NCBI RefSeq assembly: GCF_041146395.1
Contig: NC_090999.1
Span: 73,475,001-73,539,000, forward strand
From: Eulemur rufifrons
Lineage: Eukaryota; Chordata; Mammalia; Primates; Lemuridae
Length of the DNA stretch: 64,000 nt
Reading direction: 5' to 3'
Below the pieces are notes generated by a model that saw only the letters and a program-made list of their open reading frames with translations, was not told where the DNA came from and ran no database searches. Below are positions 12,066-24,991 of the stretch, one piece after another. Within the stretch, counting starts at the first letter, position 1; each line of letters opens with the position of its first letter. Made by a program: the position numbers and the translations under genes.

Positions 12066-13410
12066 ATGGACTGACAAAAAAACAAACAAAAAAAAATCCT
12101 GAACACTTAATCTCTTTAAGTGATTTTGTTTTACTATTGCCTATATAAATAAATAAAAGCAGAAAGTCCCCAAAGTCAATTTCTAATTAAATATTACCAT
12201 TGGAAGACAGTAATGATTTAGTTGATACTACCATTCAAGATTTCCTAGTACTTGGGTTATTTTCTTTAAGAGAAATCAGAACTGTATCGTTATTTTTAAA
12301 ACTTCAAAATTAGAAAGAGCAATATGATCTATGCCAGACATTCTGCATGAAATACCATTGCAAATTCATGCCTGATTTAGTGAGTGAAGAATGCCATTTT
12401 CTCCAGCATCACTATGGGTCTTGGAGCATGGAAAAATAACAAAAATAGCTTTGGAGAGGAACACAAAGAAATTTTACCATTATCGTAAGTTTGATAGAAA
12501 TATTTAAGTCCCAGACATGTGGTAATGTTTAGGGGGAAAAACTAATTTAAGGTTTTATGATTTCCATAAGTAGAAATACTTGGAATATTTTTAAGGAAAA
12601 TGAATTTCTGTTAATCTATCAGAGTTTTAAACTCTGGTAACTGAGATTGGTTTCCTTTACATTACTTGAAATATATTTCCTAAAAATTATTAGTATTTTG
12701 ACAACTTCTTTTGATTCCATTGAAGAAGGGAGCAGGACAAAAATGACAGCTTGTACTTGTCAAGAAAACTGAAACAAAGAAACCCCATTTATTTGTTAAA
12801 TAAGTTTATGTTATTTTTAAGAATAGAAATCACAAGATTCTTGACACCACACTGAGCATAATTATTCACTATAATCAATTTTAATAATGAAAACTAATAA
12901 TTGAAAAAGTGATGGATGTATTATCAATGGTAAACAACCTAAAAAAAACCATCAGCCATACTGTAGTCAATTAAAACTTTGTGCATAAATGCAGCAAAAA
13001 AGACTCTGTTCAATCCTTCCTTCTCCGACTATTCATGAGCGTAATAGACCGTACTATTTCAATGCAAAATGCCCTCAGTTCTTTATTATCCTCACTAATG
13101 GTGCAGATAATCCAATGTGTAGATAATCCCCAAACCATTTATTGTAGCATAGAAATAGACCTTTTAAGGTTAAAAAATCCTTTTTAAAATTGGGGTTGAT
13201 TTATCCACCGAGTGTAGAGACAACTGAGACCTTTCTGCCCTTGCAGCCAGCAGACAGGAATGAACATTCTTCTAGCCCTTGATTAATACTGTGAATTTTA
13301 CTCTATATTTTTATTCAGTGAGGCATTATTTTGCAACACTTTCATAGCTTTATTTATTTATTTTTACTTAAGTTTCCAAATAAAAGGTAGATGTATGTTT
13401 TTGTATAAAA
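12066..13410. other. Unique AT-rich intergenic DNA
   Basis: No gene or repeat is recognised. A 68-codon frame at 12981-13187 has no features that mark it as real. Confidence 0.5.
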
Positions 13411-13741
13411 TAATGGATTCAGGCAAGGGATAGTGGCTCATACCTGTAATCTTAGCACTTTAGAAGTCCAGCGTGGGAAGATTGCTTGAGGCCAAGAGTT
13501 TGAGATCAGCCTAGGCAACATAGCAAGACCTAATTTCTATAAAAAAATACAAAAAAATAGCCAGCCATGATGGCAAGCCCCTGTAGTGTCAGCTACTCAA
13601 GAGACTAAGGCAGGACGATCACTTGAAGCCAAGAGTTTGGGGCTGCAGTGAGCTATGATGACATCACTGCACTCTAGCCCGGATGACAGAGTGAGACCCT
13701 GTCTCCAAATAAATAAATAAATAAATAAAGTAATACATTCA
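13411..13741 (+). mobile_element. Alu: Old dimeric Alu (AluJ-like)
   Basis: A complete two-arm Alu at about 13422-13730 lacks the long lemur linker, having instead a short A-rich centre near 13540. It has many changes from consensus. It ends in a pure AAAT tail (13706-13729). Flanks TAATGGATTCA (13411-13421) and TAATACATTCA (13731-13741) are an 11-bp target duplication with two differences. The form and divergence fit an insertion near the base of primate Alu history. Confidence 0.9.
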
Positions 13742-13929
13742 AATTTCTTGTAAGACTTCTCATCCTACACTTGCACTGTATTACCACTACTCCTTCATAG
13801 TACTCTTTCCTGTATTTTATGGCATTTACTCTTTACCTAATTGGCACTCAAAAAACATATATTATCTAATTTAAACATTGAGCAGCAGAATATGTCTTCA
13901 TGATAAGAATCTCTAGATTACAGAATCAT

Positions 13930-14060
13930 GAAGTTTGAGGGTGCTTTATAAATTATTTCATCATAAATTTCAACTGAGTAAATGAGAGCCCAAAGAGATA
14001 AAGTCATTTGCTTAAGGTCACAAAGGGAGCAGAACCAGTAGCTGAAAGTTGTTTTCTTTT
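13930..14060 (-). mobile_element. MIR: MIR SINE fragment
   Basis: Reverse-oriented MIR wording is visible: AGCCCAAAGAGATAAAGTCA and TTGCTTAAGGTCACAAAGG, matching the MIR core (GAGAGGTTAAGTGACTTGCCCAAGGTCACAC type). It is diverged and its ends are approximate. Confidence 0.75.
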
Positions 14061-14570
14061 CTTAATATGTTGTCTTATTCTTAACAGATGAATACTAGAA
14101 TGTTCTGCATAATGCAAGATAATCCTATAGAATTATCTACTTGAGTTTATATTTAATTACAGAGTCCTCGTTCCCTTGTGTGTTCTCCCACTCCAAGAAT
14201 AGTAATTTGGGCTGGAAATGTGTTTGGCCTTTTTTAATATTAGTTTTGTTTTCTGAACAGAAGCTTATGGACTACAGGAAAAGAGTTCAGAACTGTGCTT
14301 TGTAGCTGAGGTTTATCAGCTGGGGACTTCGAATAAATTATGGTTAATAACAGTAAAAAAAAATCAATCATTGACTAGAGATCATTTATTTCTCCCTTTC
14401 TTCCTTTTAATGACAGAGAAATATTTATTGAAAATTATATTTTCTATTCAATTATACCTAAAAGTGTTATGCCCAGTTGAGTGCTTATTCTATATTCAGA
14501 GTATATAGTGCTTATTAGAAACTTGTGTCTATAATTCCTCAATTTGATATTTCATTGCATACCAATGCTT
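14061..14570. other. Unique intergenic DNA
   Basis: No gene or repeat is recognised. It ends at the target site of the L1 insertion below. Confidence 0.5.
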
Positions 14571-14783
14571 AAAAAAAGAGGAGTTTCTGACTGGGGGGAT
14601 GGGGGTGGGGGGAGGGGATGGGTGCACACCTACATGATGAGTGCGATGTGCACAGTCTAGGGAATGGACACACATGAAGCTCAGACTCAGGGGGATGGGG
14701 GGGCATGGGCAATATATATAACCTGAACTTTTGTACCCCCATAATGAGCTGAAATAAAAGAGAAAAAAAAAAAGAGGAGTTTC
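14571..14783 (+). mobile_element. L1: Young 5'-truncated L1 3' end with perfect target-site duplication
   Basis: About 179 bp of L1 3' UTR (14588-14766) ends with GAGCTGAAATAAAAGAG and a poly-A run. The 17-bp sequence AAAAAAAGAGGAGTTTC occurs at 14571-14587 and again at 14767-14783. The insertion point, TT next to AAAAAA, fits the L1 endonuclease preference. A strong G-run block (14593-14622) lies at its start. The wording ATATATAACCTGAACTTTTG is shared with the L1 ends near 24.1, 33.1 and 41.1 kb. Confidence 0.95.
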
Positions 14784-15299
14784 ATTTAGGGCACCATTAA
14801 AATAATCCCTGGCATAATTAAAATGACTAAATTGATGTGTAGTTAATTTGTTAATATCAACTAATAATGACAGTTAAATTTTGAAAGATATTTACAAGAA
14901 AAAATGTTACCTTAAACTAAGAATTTTATTAATGCTTAATATTATAATGTTCAAACACAAATAAAGCCATCTACAGTATTTTTAAATTATAAAGAAATCA
15001 TGTTTTAAAGTAAATATTCACTGAGCAACCTTTTAGAAATTAGCCACTACGACCATCACACTAACAAATCTTTTTCTCTTCTCCTTTTACAAAAGGAGTT
15101 CTCCCTTTAAAACACTCCCTACCTCCACCTCTTGGACAAGTACATGGCTCATTCATGTTCAGACAATGTTAACTTGAACCATGTGAAGTCCTCAATTTTT
15201 GGCCTCAAGAAATTTGCAAGTCTAGTTAGGTAGGGGTGTGGTAAAGGTTCCTTCAGCATTACAAGATTAGAAAGCAAGATTATGACTAAGAGTTAAAAA
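14784..15299. other. Unique intergenic DNA
   Basis: No gene or repeat is recognised. Confidence 0.5.
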
Positions 15300-15655
15300 T
15301 TAATAACAATGAATAGCATTTATTGGGCTTACCACATATCAGACTTTTTATTTATTTATTTTTTTATTTTAAAATTTCTTTAGAAGTGGGGTCTGGCTAT
15401 GTTTCCCAGGCTGTTCTCAAACTCCTGGCCACAAGCAATCCCCCCCCCCTCAGCCTCTGGAGTAGCTGAGATTACACACATGAACCACTGTGCCAGGTCC
15501 ATATACAAGACTTTTTGACATCAATTATCTCACTTTATTCTTACCATTATCCTAAGATTATTATTGACTCTATTTTGACTGATAAAAATAACAATTTTTC
15601 AGATATTTTAAGTAACTTCACCTAGATTACAAAGCTGTGAGAGGTCCTATACTTC
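15300..15655 (-). mobile_element. MIR: MIR SINE split by a FLAM insertion
   Basis: The left piece (about 15300-15349, AGCATTTATTGGGCTTACCA) and right piece (about 15517-15655, with AATTATCTCACTTTATTCTT and TTTAAGTAACTTCACCTAGA) match consecutive parts of a reverse-oriented MIR. The intervening sequence is a free left Alu monomer with its own target duplication. This orders the events: MIR first, FLAM second. Confidence 0.8.
15334..15516 (-). mobile_element. FLAM: FLAM (free left Alu monomer)
   Basis: A single Alu left arm in reverse (about 15350-15499) has a degenerate T-rich tail region at its left and TGAACCACTGTGCCAGGTC at its right. CATATCAGACTTTTT (15335-15349) and CATATACAAGACTTTTT (15500-15516) are a diverged target duplication directly flanking the monomer. 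It is therefore not half of a deleted dimer. A nine-C run near 15442 is a local slippage tract. Confidence 0.85.
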
Positions 15656-16559
15656 ATGCTCCTATTCTATTGTGAAATAGAAAACTTTTCTCTATTTTTC
15701 CTGTAAAATAAAAGCCATGTTTCCTAGTGATGAAACTATGCTTGATTTTATATCTTAACAGAGAAAAATCATCCTCTCTAGGACATGGAAGTCCCCAGCA
15801 TTTTCCCGCTACCATCCAAAGAGCCAGAACTTAATGTTTGCCAGCAGAGCCCTGCGTTGATACGTAAGTGCCTCTTCCTTTCCATTTAAGGTGCAGGAAG
15901 AAACTGGTTGGAATTAGCAGGCATCTAGGACTAGGGTATCTGTAAAATGTAAAAAAGGACTGATAGAAAGGCATTTTGTAATTGTCTAGAGAGAGTTAGA
16001 GCATCTTTAGAACCGGTGGATGGCTGAGAACATCAGAAATGAAGGTAGGAAGAATGCTCATAGGCGAAGGCCCTATGAAGAATGGAGAAGACATTGGAAG
16101 TGAGATGGTATTCCCATGCTTAGAAAGCTTTCGGGCCCCTAAATGTCTAGGTATTAAGAAAATGGCTTTATATGGTAGAATAGAGTTCTGGGACCCAACA
16201 CCAGTGAAAGTTTTAAAGTAAAGTAGTATTTAAATTTTATTTGAATCATTTGTCATTCCAATTCAGAGTAAGTGGCTGAGTTAATATACTAAACATTAAT
16301 GGGGTTAACCCTACTTGATTGCAATTTAATAGACATCTGACTGCATCTGTATTTCAGACTACTTGGAAATAAAGAGGATCTTCTACTGATAATGTTTAGT
16401 TGGAGGATGTGTAAGGATAATTCCTCAGACTTTTGCCCTGAGAGAATAGGTAGAAGAAAATGAAATTGAATAGAAAGGTGGGTTTATATCAGGTTAATTG
16501 CTCCCAGTGATTCTATTTACTTCTACTTCCTCTTACATCCCTAATTCCCTTAAAAGCCA
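15656..16559. other. Unique intergenic DNA with a possible cryptic exon
   Basis: No repeat is recognised. At 15760-15761 an AG after a weak pyrimidine stretch, and a consensus GTAAGT at 15864-15869, bracket 102 bp that could act as an exon. One frame stays open until a TGA just before the donor. A second 60-codon frame (16039-16221) has no distinguishing features. Neither is called as a gene. Confidence 0.4.
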
Positions 16560-17905
16560 AACTTTCAGGTAGTACTGTGTTAATTTAAATATCCTTTTTC
16601 TACCTGCTCACCTCCCTCCCACTTACTGAGTAACCCTTCAAAATTTGGCTACTTTACATACTCCAGCACCTAAATATGTTCTCACAAGGTACTTTAATAA
16701 TTTTGTTGTTGCTAAATCTAATGGACACTTTTCAATGGTCATCTTTCTTGAATTCTCAACAGTATCTGACTATTCTTGAAATATTCTCTTATCCAGGTTT
16801 AATAAGAACTAATTTTTCCTAGTTCACTTCCCATTTCTCCAGTAGCTCCTTCTTTCTATCCCTCATGTCTTTTCATTCATCCCTTTCTTCTTCTCTTTTG
16901 ATGTAGACTCTCCTGGCAAATTTCATCAAAGCACATGATTTCAGCAAATTCTGATTATAGATATCCAGCTAAACAGATTAAAGATCTTCACTTGGATCTT
17001 AATCTGTCTAAAAGAAAACTTAGTATCTTCTCTTAAAATTTTAATTTACTCTGCCTTCTGTGTTGTCTAAGTAGACTGATGGTAATCCCATCCACCTAAA
17101 CTCCCTCTGCCCCACCAAAAAAAAAAAAAAAAATACTGCCAGCCATGTTTAACTTGCATCTCTTCTTCTATTCCTTAAGTTTCCAAATTCAATAAATTAT
17201 TTTGCTAAGTAGTTCTTCAGTTTTCAACAACCATAGTAGTTTCAGATAACTGTTATCTCCACTTGAATTACTTCATCAGTATCCTTCCAATGCAATCTTT
17301 CTCCTTTTTATTCAGTTTTTATACCGTGTAGAGAGGGATGCCTCCACAAGCATATATTTGATTGGATTGCCCCCTATTTAAAAAGCCATTTACTGGCTCT
17401 TTATCACTCATCTGTCGATATTAAAGAGTGGCATGATCTGGTTCCTATTTTCCTTTCCACTCCCATTTCTCACTATTACCCCATCTTGCATATTTAATAG
17501 CTATCAGTTATTCAAACATGCCACTATTTCATCCTGGTTTAGGATACATGCTGCTTTTTCTCTCCCTAGAATATCCTTCTTTCTTTGAACCCATCCATTT
17601 CATGGTTGGAAGACAGGTCTTCCCTTAGCTACATCCTAAATCCTAGCCTAGTTTAGGCTAAGACTTAGCTGCAAAGTGTGGTCTAAATTAGAGGGTCTTC
17701 CATTGTTAGTTCATATTACATAATCTTCTTTTGTACCCATCACACTGTATTTTAGCTTCCTGTTTATTTTTTTTCTTTTGCTAGATTGTAAGGAAACATA
17801 TATAGGACATGGAATGTTTTTGGTTTATCATTGTTTTATCTGATTTTAAAAAGTACCAAAACAGAGTAGGTATTCAATAAATATTTGTTGAATGATTCAT
17901 TGACT
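16560..17905 (+). mobile_element. L2: Long L2 LINE fragment
   Basis: Ordered L2 landmarks span the interval. They include GCTAAATCTAATGGACACTT near 16711, the TATCCAGCTAAACAGATTA segment near 16960, GGCATGATCTGGTTCC near 17431, CCATCACACTGTATTTTAGC near 17739, GCTAGATTGTAAGG near 17781, and the terminal TTCAATAAATATTTGTTGAA near 17872. The 3' end is complete. An A run near 17119-17136 is a local expansion. The reverse transcriptase region is too decayed to translate. Confidence 0.85.
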
Positions 17906-20179
17906 AATATTAATATTTTCTAAAGATTCAGGAAAGCAGTGGCAGGTAATTTACTTTCTGAAAAAAAAGAAAGTATTCAGCCTATTTTAAAGATAAACAA
18001 GTGTGTTAGTTTTCCTTTTAAGTGAGTGCAGTAAAATTCTATGCTGTGGAAAACTGAAATTAGGACTGTCCCCTTCTGAAGCTTACATAACACCAAGCCT
18101 ATCAGTGGGTATGGATTGAGTCAAATAAACAATGGTAAATAAATAAATGAGTGAATGAATCATGTAAAGTATATAAATTAAATCAAGGAAAAGTATTACT
18201 TTTCTCTGAATGTCTAAAAGTATTCCACTAAGGCTAATCCGTTATAAAGTAGGTCATCTGCTTTCCTGAATGATTTCTAGGGTGCTGAATGAAGGAAGCA
18301 CCAATCATCACAAGGTAAACTTAAGAGTAGAACTTCAAAGTGCAAAGCTGTGAAAAAAACTTTGCAAAATTTATGGTTAAGATAATATTTTATATTGGTA
18401 GCTTTGAGTTCTGATTAAGTCTATAAAAAAACACTTAGAGGAAAGAAATGGCTAATCTACACAAAATGAATTTTCTGTTGGATGTGTAGGGAGAAATACA
18501 GATGAGATTTTCAAAATGGACAACAATAAATTTTGTTAGATCAGCAGCAGTTAAAGGTATTTAATGACTTGCGTATATATTCATCACATGTACAGCCTCC
18601 AAATTCACATGTAACGGGTAGTACAGTTATAATTCAAATCAGCAAAAGCCAGGAAATTCAAATGCAAGGATAAACCATAATTTACACTATTGAGTTTTCA
18701 CAGCCCGTTCCTGGCTCCATCTGAAATTCCTCCTGAGAATCTTAAGTCAAAGCTCTGTCTGGAAGAAGTAATCCTGAGGAAACCTAAGAACCTCTGTCAC
18801 CACTTAGGCAAAGGAGATTCCACAAGTCCGCAGGAGTGTAGAGTAATCCTTCCCAGCAACATAATGTACAGTGCTGTGTACTCAGAGAGAAAAAAAATCA
18901 ATTGTATTATGCAACTACAGTATATCCTACCCAAAATGGAAGCTATTTTGGCATGGCTTGCTCACTGTAGATGTTATTTCCTTTAGCAATATATTTAGCA
19001 ATACATTTGTGGTTATTACAAATAAGTAAAACTCGACGTGCAACCACCGCAGTAAAATCATTGGAAAAAAAATTGCTAAACTATTCTTTAGGTTAGAAAT
19101 CTTTATGGATTTCTTTAATAAAAAGTCATTATTCCAGTAAGACAAGGGTTTAAGAAATTGTGGATGTCTTTTTCCTCCTTACTTAATCATATTGGCAATC
19201 TAAGTAAAACCTTCTAAATGCTTTCTGAAGTTATTGATTCCGCTTGCAGAAATCTTTCTGAACTATATCATAGAGTCATTAGCAGGTAATACTATGCTTT
19301 ACAAATTTTGCACTGACAGAATTTACTGGTGAGGTAAGAGAATCAGAACTCATTGGCCATTTGCTCAACTAATTGTTGCTACTGTGTGCATTTCAGTGCA
19401 TGCAGTCTCTGCAAAACTGTTTTTAATGAGGCCATTAGTCTTTTTCTTATATTATTCCCCTAATTCCCTTCTATATTCTTTAAAACCCTAATCAGCAAAA
19501 TCATTCACAAAACCACTTTTTAAAGTGAAACAGTTAGCTGCAATGTGGTATCTATGGGCTTAACTGTTATACCTTTAATATATGTATACTGTACATCTCA
19601 AAGGGAGTGAACTCCATAAATTTGTTCAGTAAATAATAATAATGGTCCTAACAAAGTACTATGCATATTTGATGAGTTTTTAATGTAAAGCATATTTCCT
19701 AATATAGAAACTATACCAAAAGCAATCTTTCAATTCTAGTAATTATCTTCCCTAGGATTTGTTAAGAGCGGGAGCTTCCAAGTGAATGATAATTAATTCT
19801 TTCTCTAAAATCCCACACATCCAAAACAGTTAATATTGGATATAAAACAGACATGCAAATTAATTGTGGTTTGAACATTAAAAGTATACAAATGTGGCCA
19901 AAAAATAAGTATCACAGTGAAAGGGAATAATTGCAATTTGACAAATTTAAGTTCTAGACCCAAAGGTAACAAAAATGTACATCCAAATAAGATAGTCCTC
20001 TCTCAAATTTTTAGAGGATTCATTGTTTCTATAGAATGACATTAAACAAACAGTACTTCTAGTTCTAAATGCTCTTAATAAAGGTCTAGCACCAATGGAA
20101 AACGCACATCAACCCCCTTTTTATTTTAAATAACACAAAATACGTATAGACATTATGCTTTCATTTCAACACTATTCAA
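17906..20179. other. Unique AT-rich intergenic DNA
   Basis: No gene or repeat is clearly seen. A 98-codon frame (18690-18986) and a 72-codon antisense frame (18927-19145) show no domain, signal peptide or conserved motif and are probably chance. An imperfect TAAATAAATAAATGAG stretch near 18135 is low-complexity. Confidence 0.5.
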
Positions 20180-20885
20180 ATTTCTTTCTTTCACTTCAAC
20201 TTCAGTCATTCTGATTGTAATGTGCCATGGTAAAGTCATTTTTGCAATGTATTTACTTGAGGATTGTTGTGCCTCCTCTATCTGAATGTCTAACTCTCTT
20301 GCTAGTCCTGGGAAGTTTTTCATTGATTATTTCCTTTGATAGATTTTCTAAAATCTTTGATCTCTCTTCCCCTTGGGGAATCTCAATAATTCCAAAGTTT
20401 GGTCACTTTATGGAGTTCCAGACACCTCAAAGGCTACGCTCATTCTTTCTTCTTCTTTTTTCCTTATTTTTGTCTGACTAGATTATTTCAAAACACTGTT
20501 GTTCAAGTTCTGAAATTCTTTCTTATAACTGGTCTAGCCCAGTTTTGAAGCTTTCAAATGCATTTTGTATTTCCTTGAATTTTTATTTTTTTTAAGATAG
20601 CTCTCTCCTTGGTAAATTTTCCATTTATATCCTGAATTGATTTTCTGATATTTTTTTTTTTTTTGTACTGGTTTTAAGATTTCTTTTCCATCTCAGTGAT
20701 CTTCTTTTTTTTAAACAATATTTGGAATTCTTTATCTGGCAATAGAAGAATTTTTTTTTTTTAATTGGGATTCATTGCTGGACAATTGTTGTGGTTCTTT
20801 GTTGATGTCATATTCCTTTGCTTTTTCATGTTTCCTGCGTCCTTCCATTGATATCTGAATGTCTGTTGTAGCAATCACATATTTA
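20180..20885 (-). mobile_element. L1: Old L1 5'-region fragment, antisense
   Basis: Read in reverse, this matches the 5' UTR to ORF1 start region of old mammalian L1. Typical are the ATTCCAAAGTTTGGTCACTT and GCTGGACAATTGTTGTGGTT segments and repeated T-rich blocks. The 84-codon forward frame (20227-20481) is a shadow of this repeat. Subfamily is not assigned. Confidence 0.65.
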
Positions 20886-21379
20886 GTATTTTAAAATTAT
20901 AAATTACAATGTAGAATTGACTCATAGAAGTGGAGTTATACATAATTGTATTCATTCATTCATTCAAGAAAGTTCTGTTGTTATGAATAACACCAAATAT
21001 ATCTCTGTCCTTAGAAATAGTAATTTTAGAAATGTAAAAGAGTACTATGCTTTAAAAGGCATGTGCACTCCAAATACTTTATAGATCAGATCTGTCTTAA
21101 CTTTAATAAAAAGAAAATCTTCGTTTTTTTATAGCATTTAAAATTAAAGATGTATTTTAAATTTAAACATTTAAATTTAAAATTAATAATAAATTTAAAA
21201 TTTGAGATGTATTTAAAATTAAAATTAATCCAGACAACTATATTAACATCTATTTGAACTTAATACTTCCTTCTTGCCTCTGTTAGGTACAATATCTACA
21301 CAGTAGTCTGTTTTCTTGTTTTGTTTTTCAATTTTGGGGGTGTTTTGTTACTTTGAAATTTCTATTTCTTAATGAAGTG
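20886..21379. other. AT-rich unique DNA with low-complexity block
   Basis: From about 21136 to 21230 the sequence is almost pure A and T, with several ATTTAAAT-type palindromes and two partial copies of GATGTATTTTAAA. No gene is seen. Confidence 0.6.
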
Positions 21380-23340
<1,961 letters not shown>

Positions 23341-24129
23341 TTCTCATAGTCATGCTCAACCAATTGTGTATGTCTAAATAGAGCAGATATAATGTTTCGC
23401 AATGGCTACTACTATGCATTTGGATAGAGGGTTGTAACATATTACGTATCTATTGTATAACCAATATTTTGGTGTTTAGTACTTCTATCATATTCTTCTT
23501 GCATTTAGTTCATTAAATTTACATGTAAGCCCCCCAACATGATTTCCTATCATATATATCCAACAAAATAATTTTATTATTATATAATTTTCTAAAATAA
23601 AAAGAATTAAAGTAGATCCCATTTTATAAAATATGGTATTAATTACAGCCAGGCATGACTTATGGTGAAATCTTGGATAAAATACCCAAATTCACCACAG
23701 CTTGGTTTCTTCATTCAGAAGATAGAAGGCACAATGTGCTCATAATTGAAAATTACTATGATATCCCATGAAGTACTATTTCCACAGATTAGTGCTTTAG
23801 GTGTTTTCTCTTTTATAATAAAAATTTTCCATATGCATAGCTAGCAGCTACAGAAAAAATATGATGGAACTACACTTTGGGCAGATAACATATAACCAAG
23901 TAATTTTTTATATGTATGTTCAAAAACATCAGGCTTTATGGAACAAGTGACATTAAATATATGGCAGTGATTGACATAGGTTTTCAACTTATCCCTCTCT
24001 TTTCACACTTATCTTTTATTTTAATTATTATCCTTGGACTTGGTGGCATTATTTACAAATTTGAATTATAGGCAGAGTAGCCTCCTATATGTTACCTTAT
24101 TACTGTAATTATATCTTTTTTCTCTTTAT
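23341..24129. other. Unique AT-rich intergenic DNA
   Basis: No gene or repeat is recognised with confidence. The first part could be more of the old antisense L1. Confidence 0.45.
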
Positions 24130-24224
24130 AAGATAAGCTCTGATTCCGGCGAGGCAAAGACAATATATGTAACCTGAACATTTGTACTCCCCTAATATGC
24201 TGAAATAAAAAAAAAAAGATAAGC
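24130..24224 (+). mobile_element. L1: Very short L1 3'-end insertion
   Basis: Only about 77 bp of L1 3' end is present, from CTGATTCCGGCGAGGCAAAG to GCTGAAATAAAAAAAAAAA. The core GACAATATATGTAACCTGAA matches the other lemur-type L1 ends here. AAGATAAGC flanks it at 24130-24138 and 24216-24224. It is a severe 5' truncation. Confidence 0.88.
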
Positions 24225-24922
24225 ATTACATTCTATTCATAACTAAGAAAATCTATCAGAACAAAAGGGACTTATTTGGATAAAATTTTGTGTAGAAATG
24301 TATTTTTAACCCTAGGTAATACTTTTCTAAAATAGTTCATGTCATGTCAATTTATTACATTGTAAAGGTATTTTCTTATTATTGAATATGTAACACTTAG
24401 GAAATGATTAGAAAAAACAATGTATTTTTCTTTAAAATTGTTTGACTTAAAAATATATCTTTTGCATAAAAATTAGAAAATGAAAATTAACAATGAATAA
24501 ATAATATAATCACAGCCAAATAAACAGAATCAAAGTACTAAATTTATTCTTCTATGATTTATCACTTTCAACATTTGAGGTAAAGATTCTAGTTATTATA
24601 GATTAGGTAGATGAAGTACACATGCATATGTATGCACACATATACAGACATACATACTTATAAAACTGTATGTGCACACATATATGCATGTAAATCTCAA
24701 TCTACTACCTTTTATGCATTTAGAAAATATAACTATCCTGAATATTTCTCTAGGAAAATATTTATAAACTTCTGTCTTTTCCCTCTTTAAATAGAAAGCA
24801 AAAATCACCCAAACTCCTAATATCAAAGGTAAACATTGTCAATATTACTGTACACATTCTTAAAAATCTTCATTCCCCTCTCTCCCTTCACCCTTCTCTC
24901 TCTACCTTTTGATATATGCCTC
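24225..24922. other. Unique AT-rich DNA with alternating purine-pyrimidine block
   Basis: No gene is seen. At about 24617-24690, ACATGCATATGTATGCACAC and similar blocks alternate purine and pyrimidine. The 76-codon antisense frame there (24596-24826) is explained by this simple composition. Confidence 0.55.
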
Positions 24923-24991
24923 TGCTGATACTATTTAAACTGATAAGAACTGATACTACACTTGATCTTAGTCAAAAGCTTGAGAAGTGAT
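24923..24991 (-). pseudogene. RNU2 pseudogene: U2 snRNA pseudogene, 5' part only
   Basis: Read on the minus strand from 24991, the sequence follows the first roughly 65 nt of U2 small nuclear RNA. It has the 5' end, then CTAAGATCAAGTGTAGTATC, which includes the branch-site pairing region, then the segment up to the Sm-site side. About half a dozen changes are visible, some in the 5' stem, such as CAAGCTTTTGAC in place of CGGCCTTTTGGC. The rest of the roughly 190-nt RNA is absent. It is a dead retroposed or truncated copy without its promoter. Confidence 0.87.

Noticed and set aside
18690..18986. 98-codon frame in unique DNA as a possible small gene
   Set aside because: No domain, signal peptide or splice context is seen, and 98 codons is within chance expectation for a 64-kb window.
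24617..24690. Alternating purine-pyrimidine block as a regulatory Z-DNA site
   Set aside because: It is mostly TA and CA with interruptions, a common background pattern, and no gene lies nearby.
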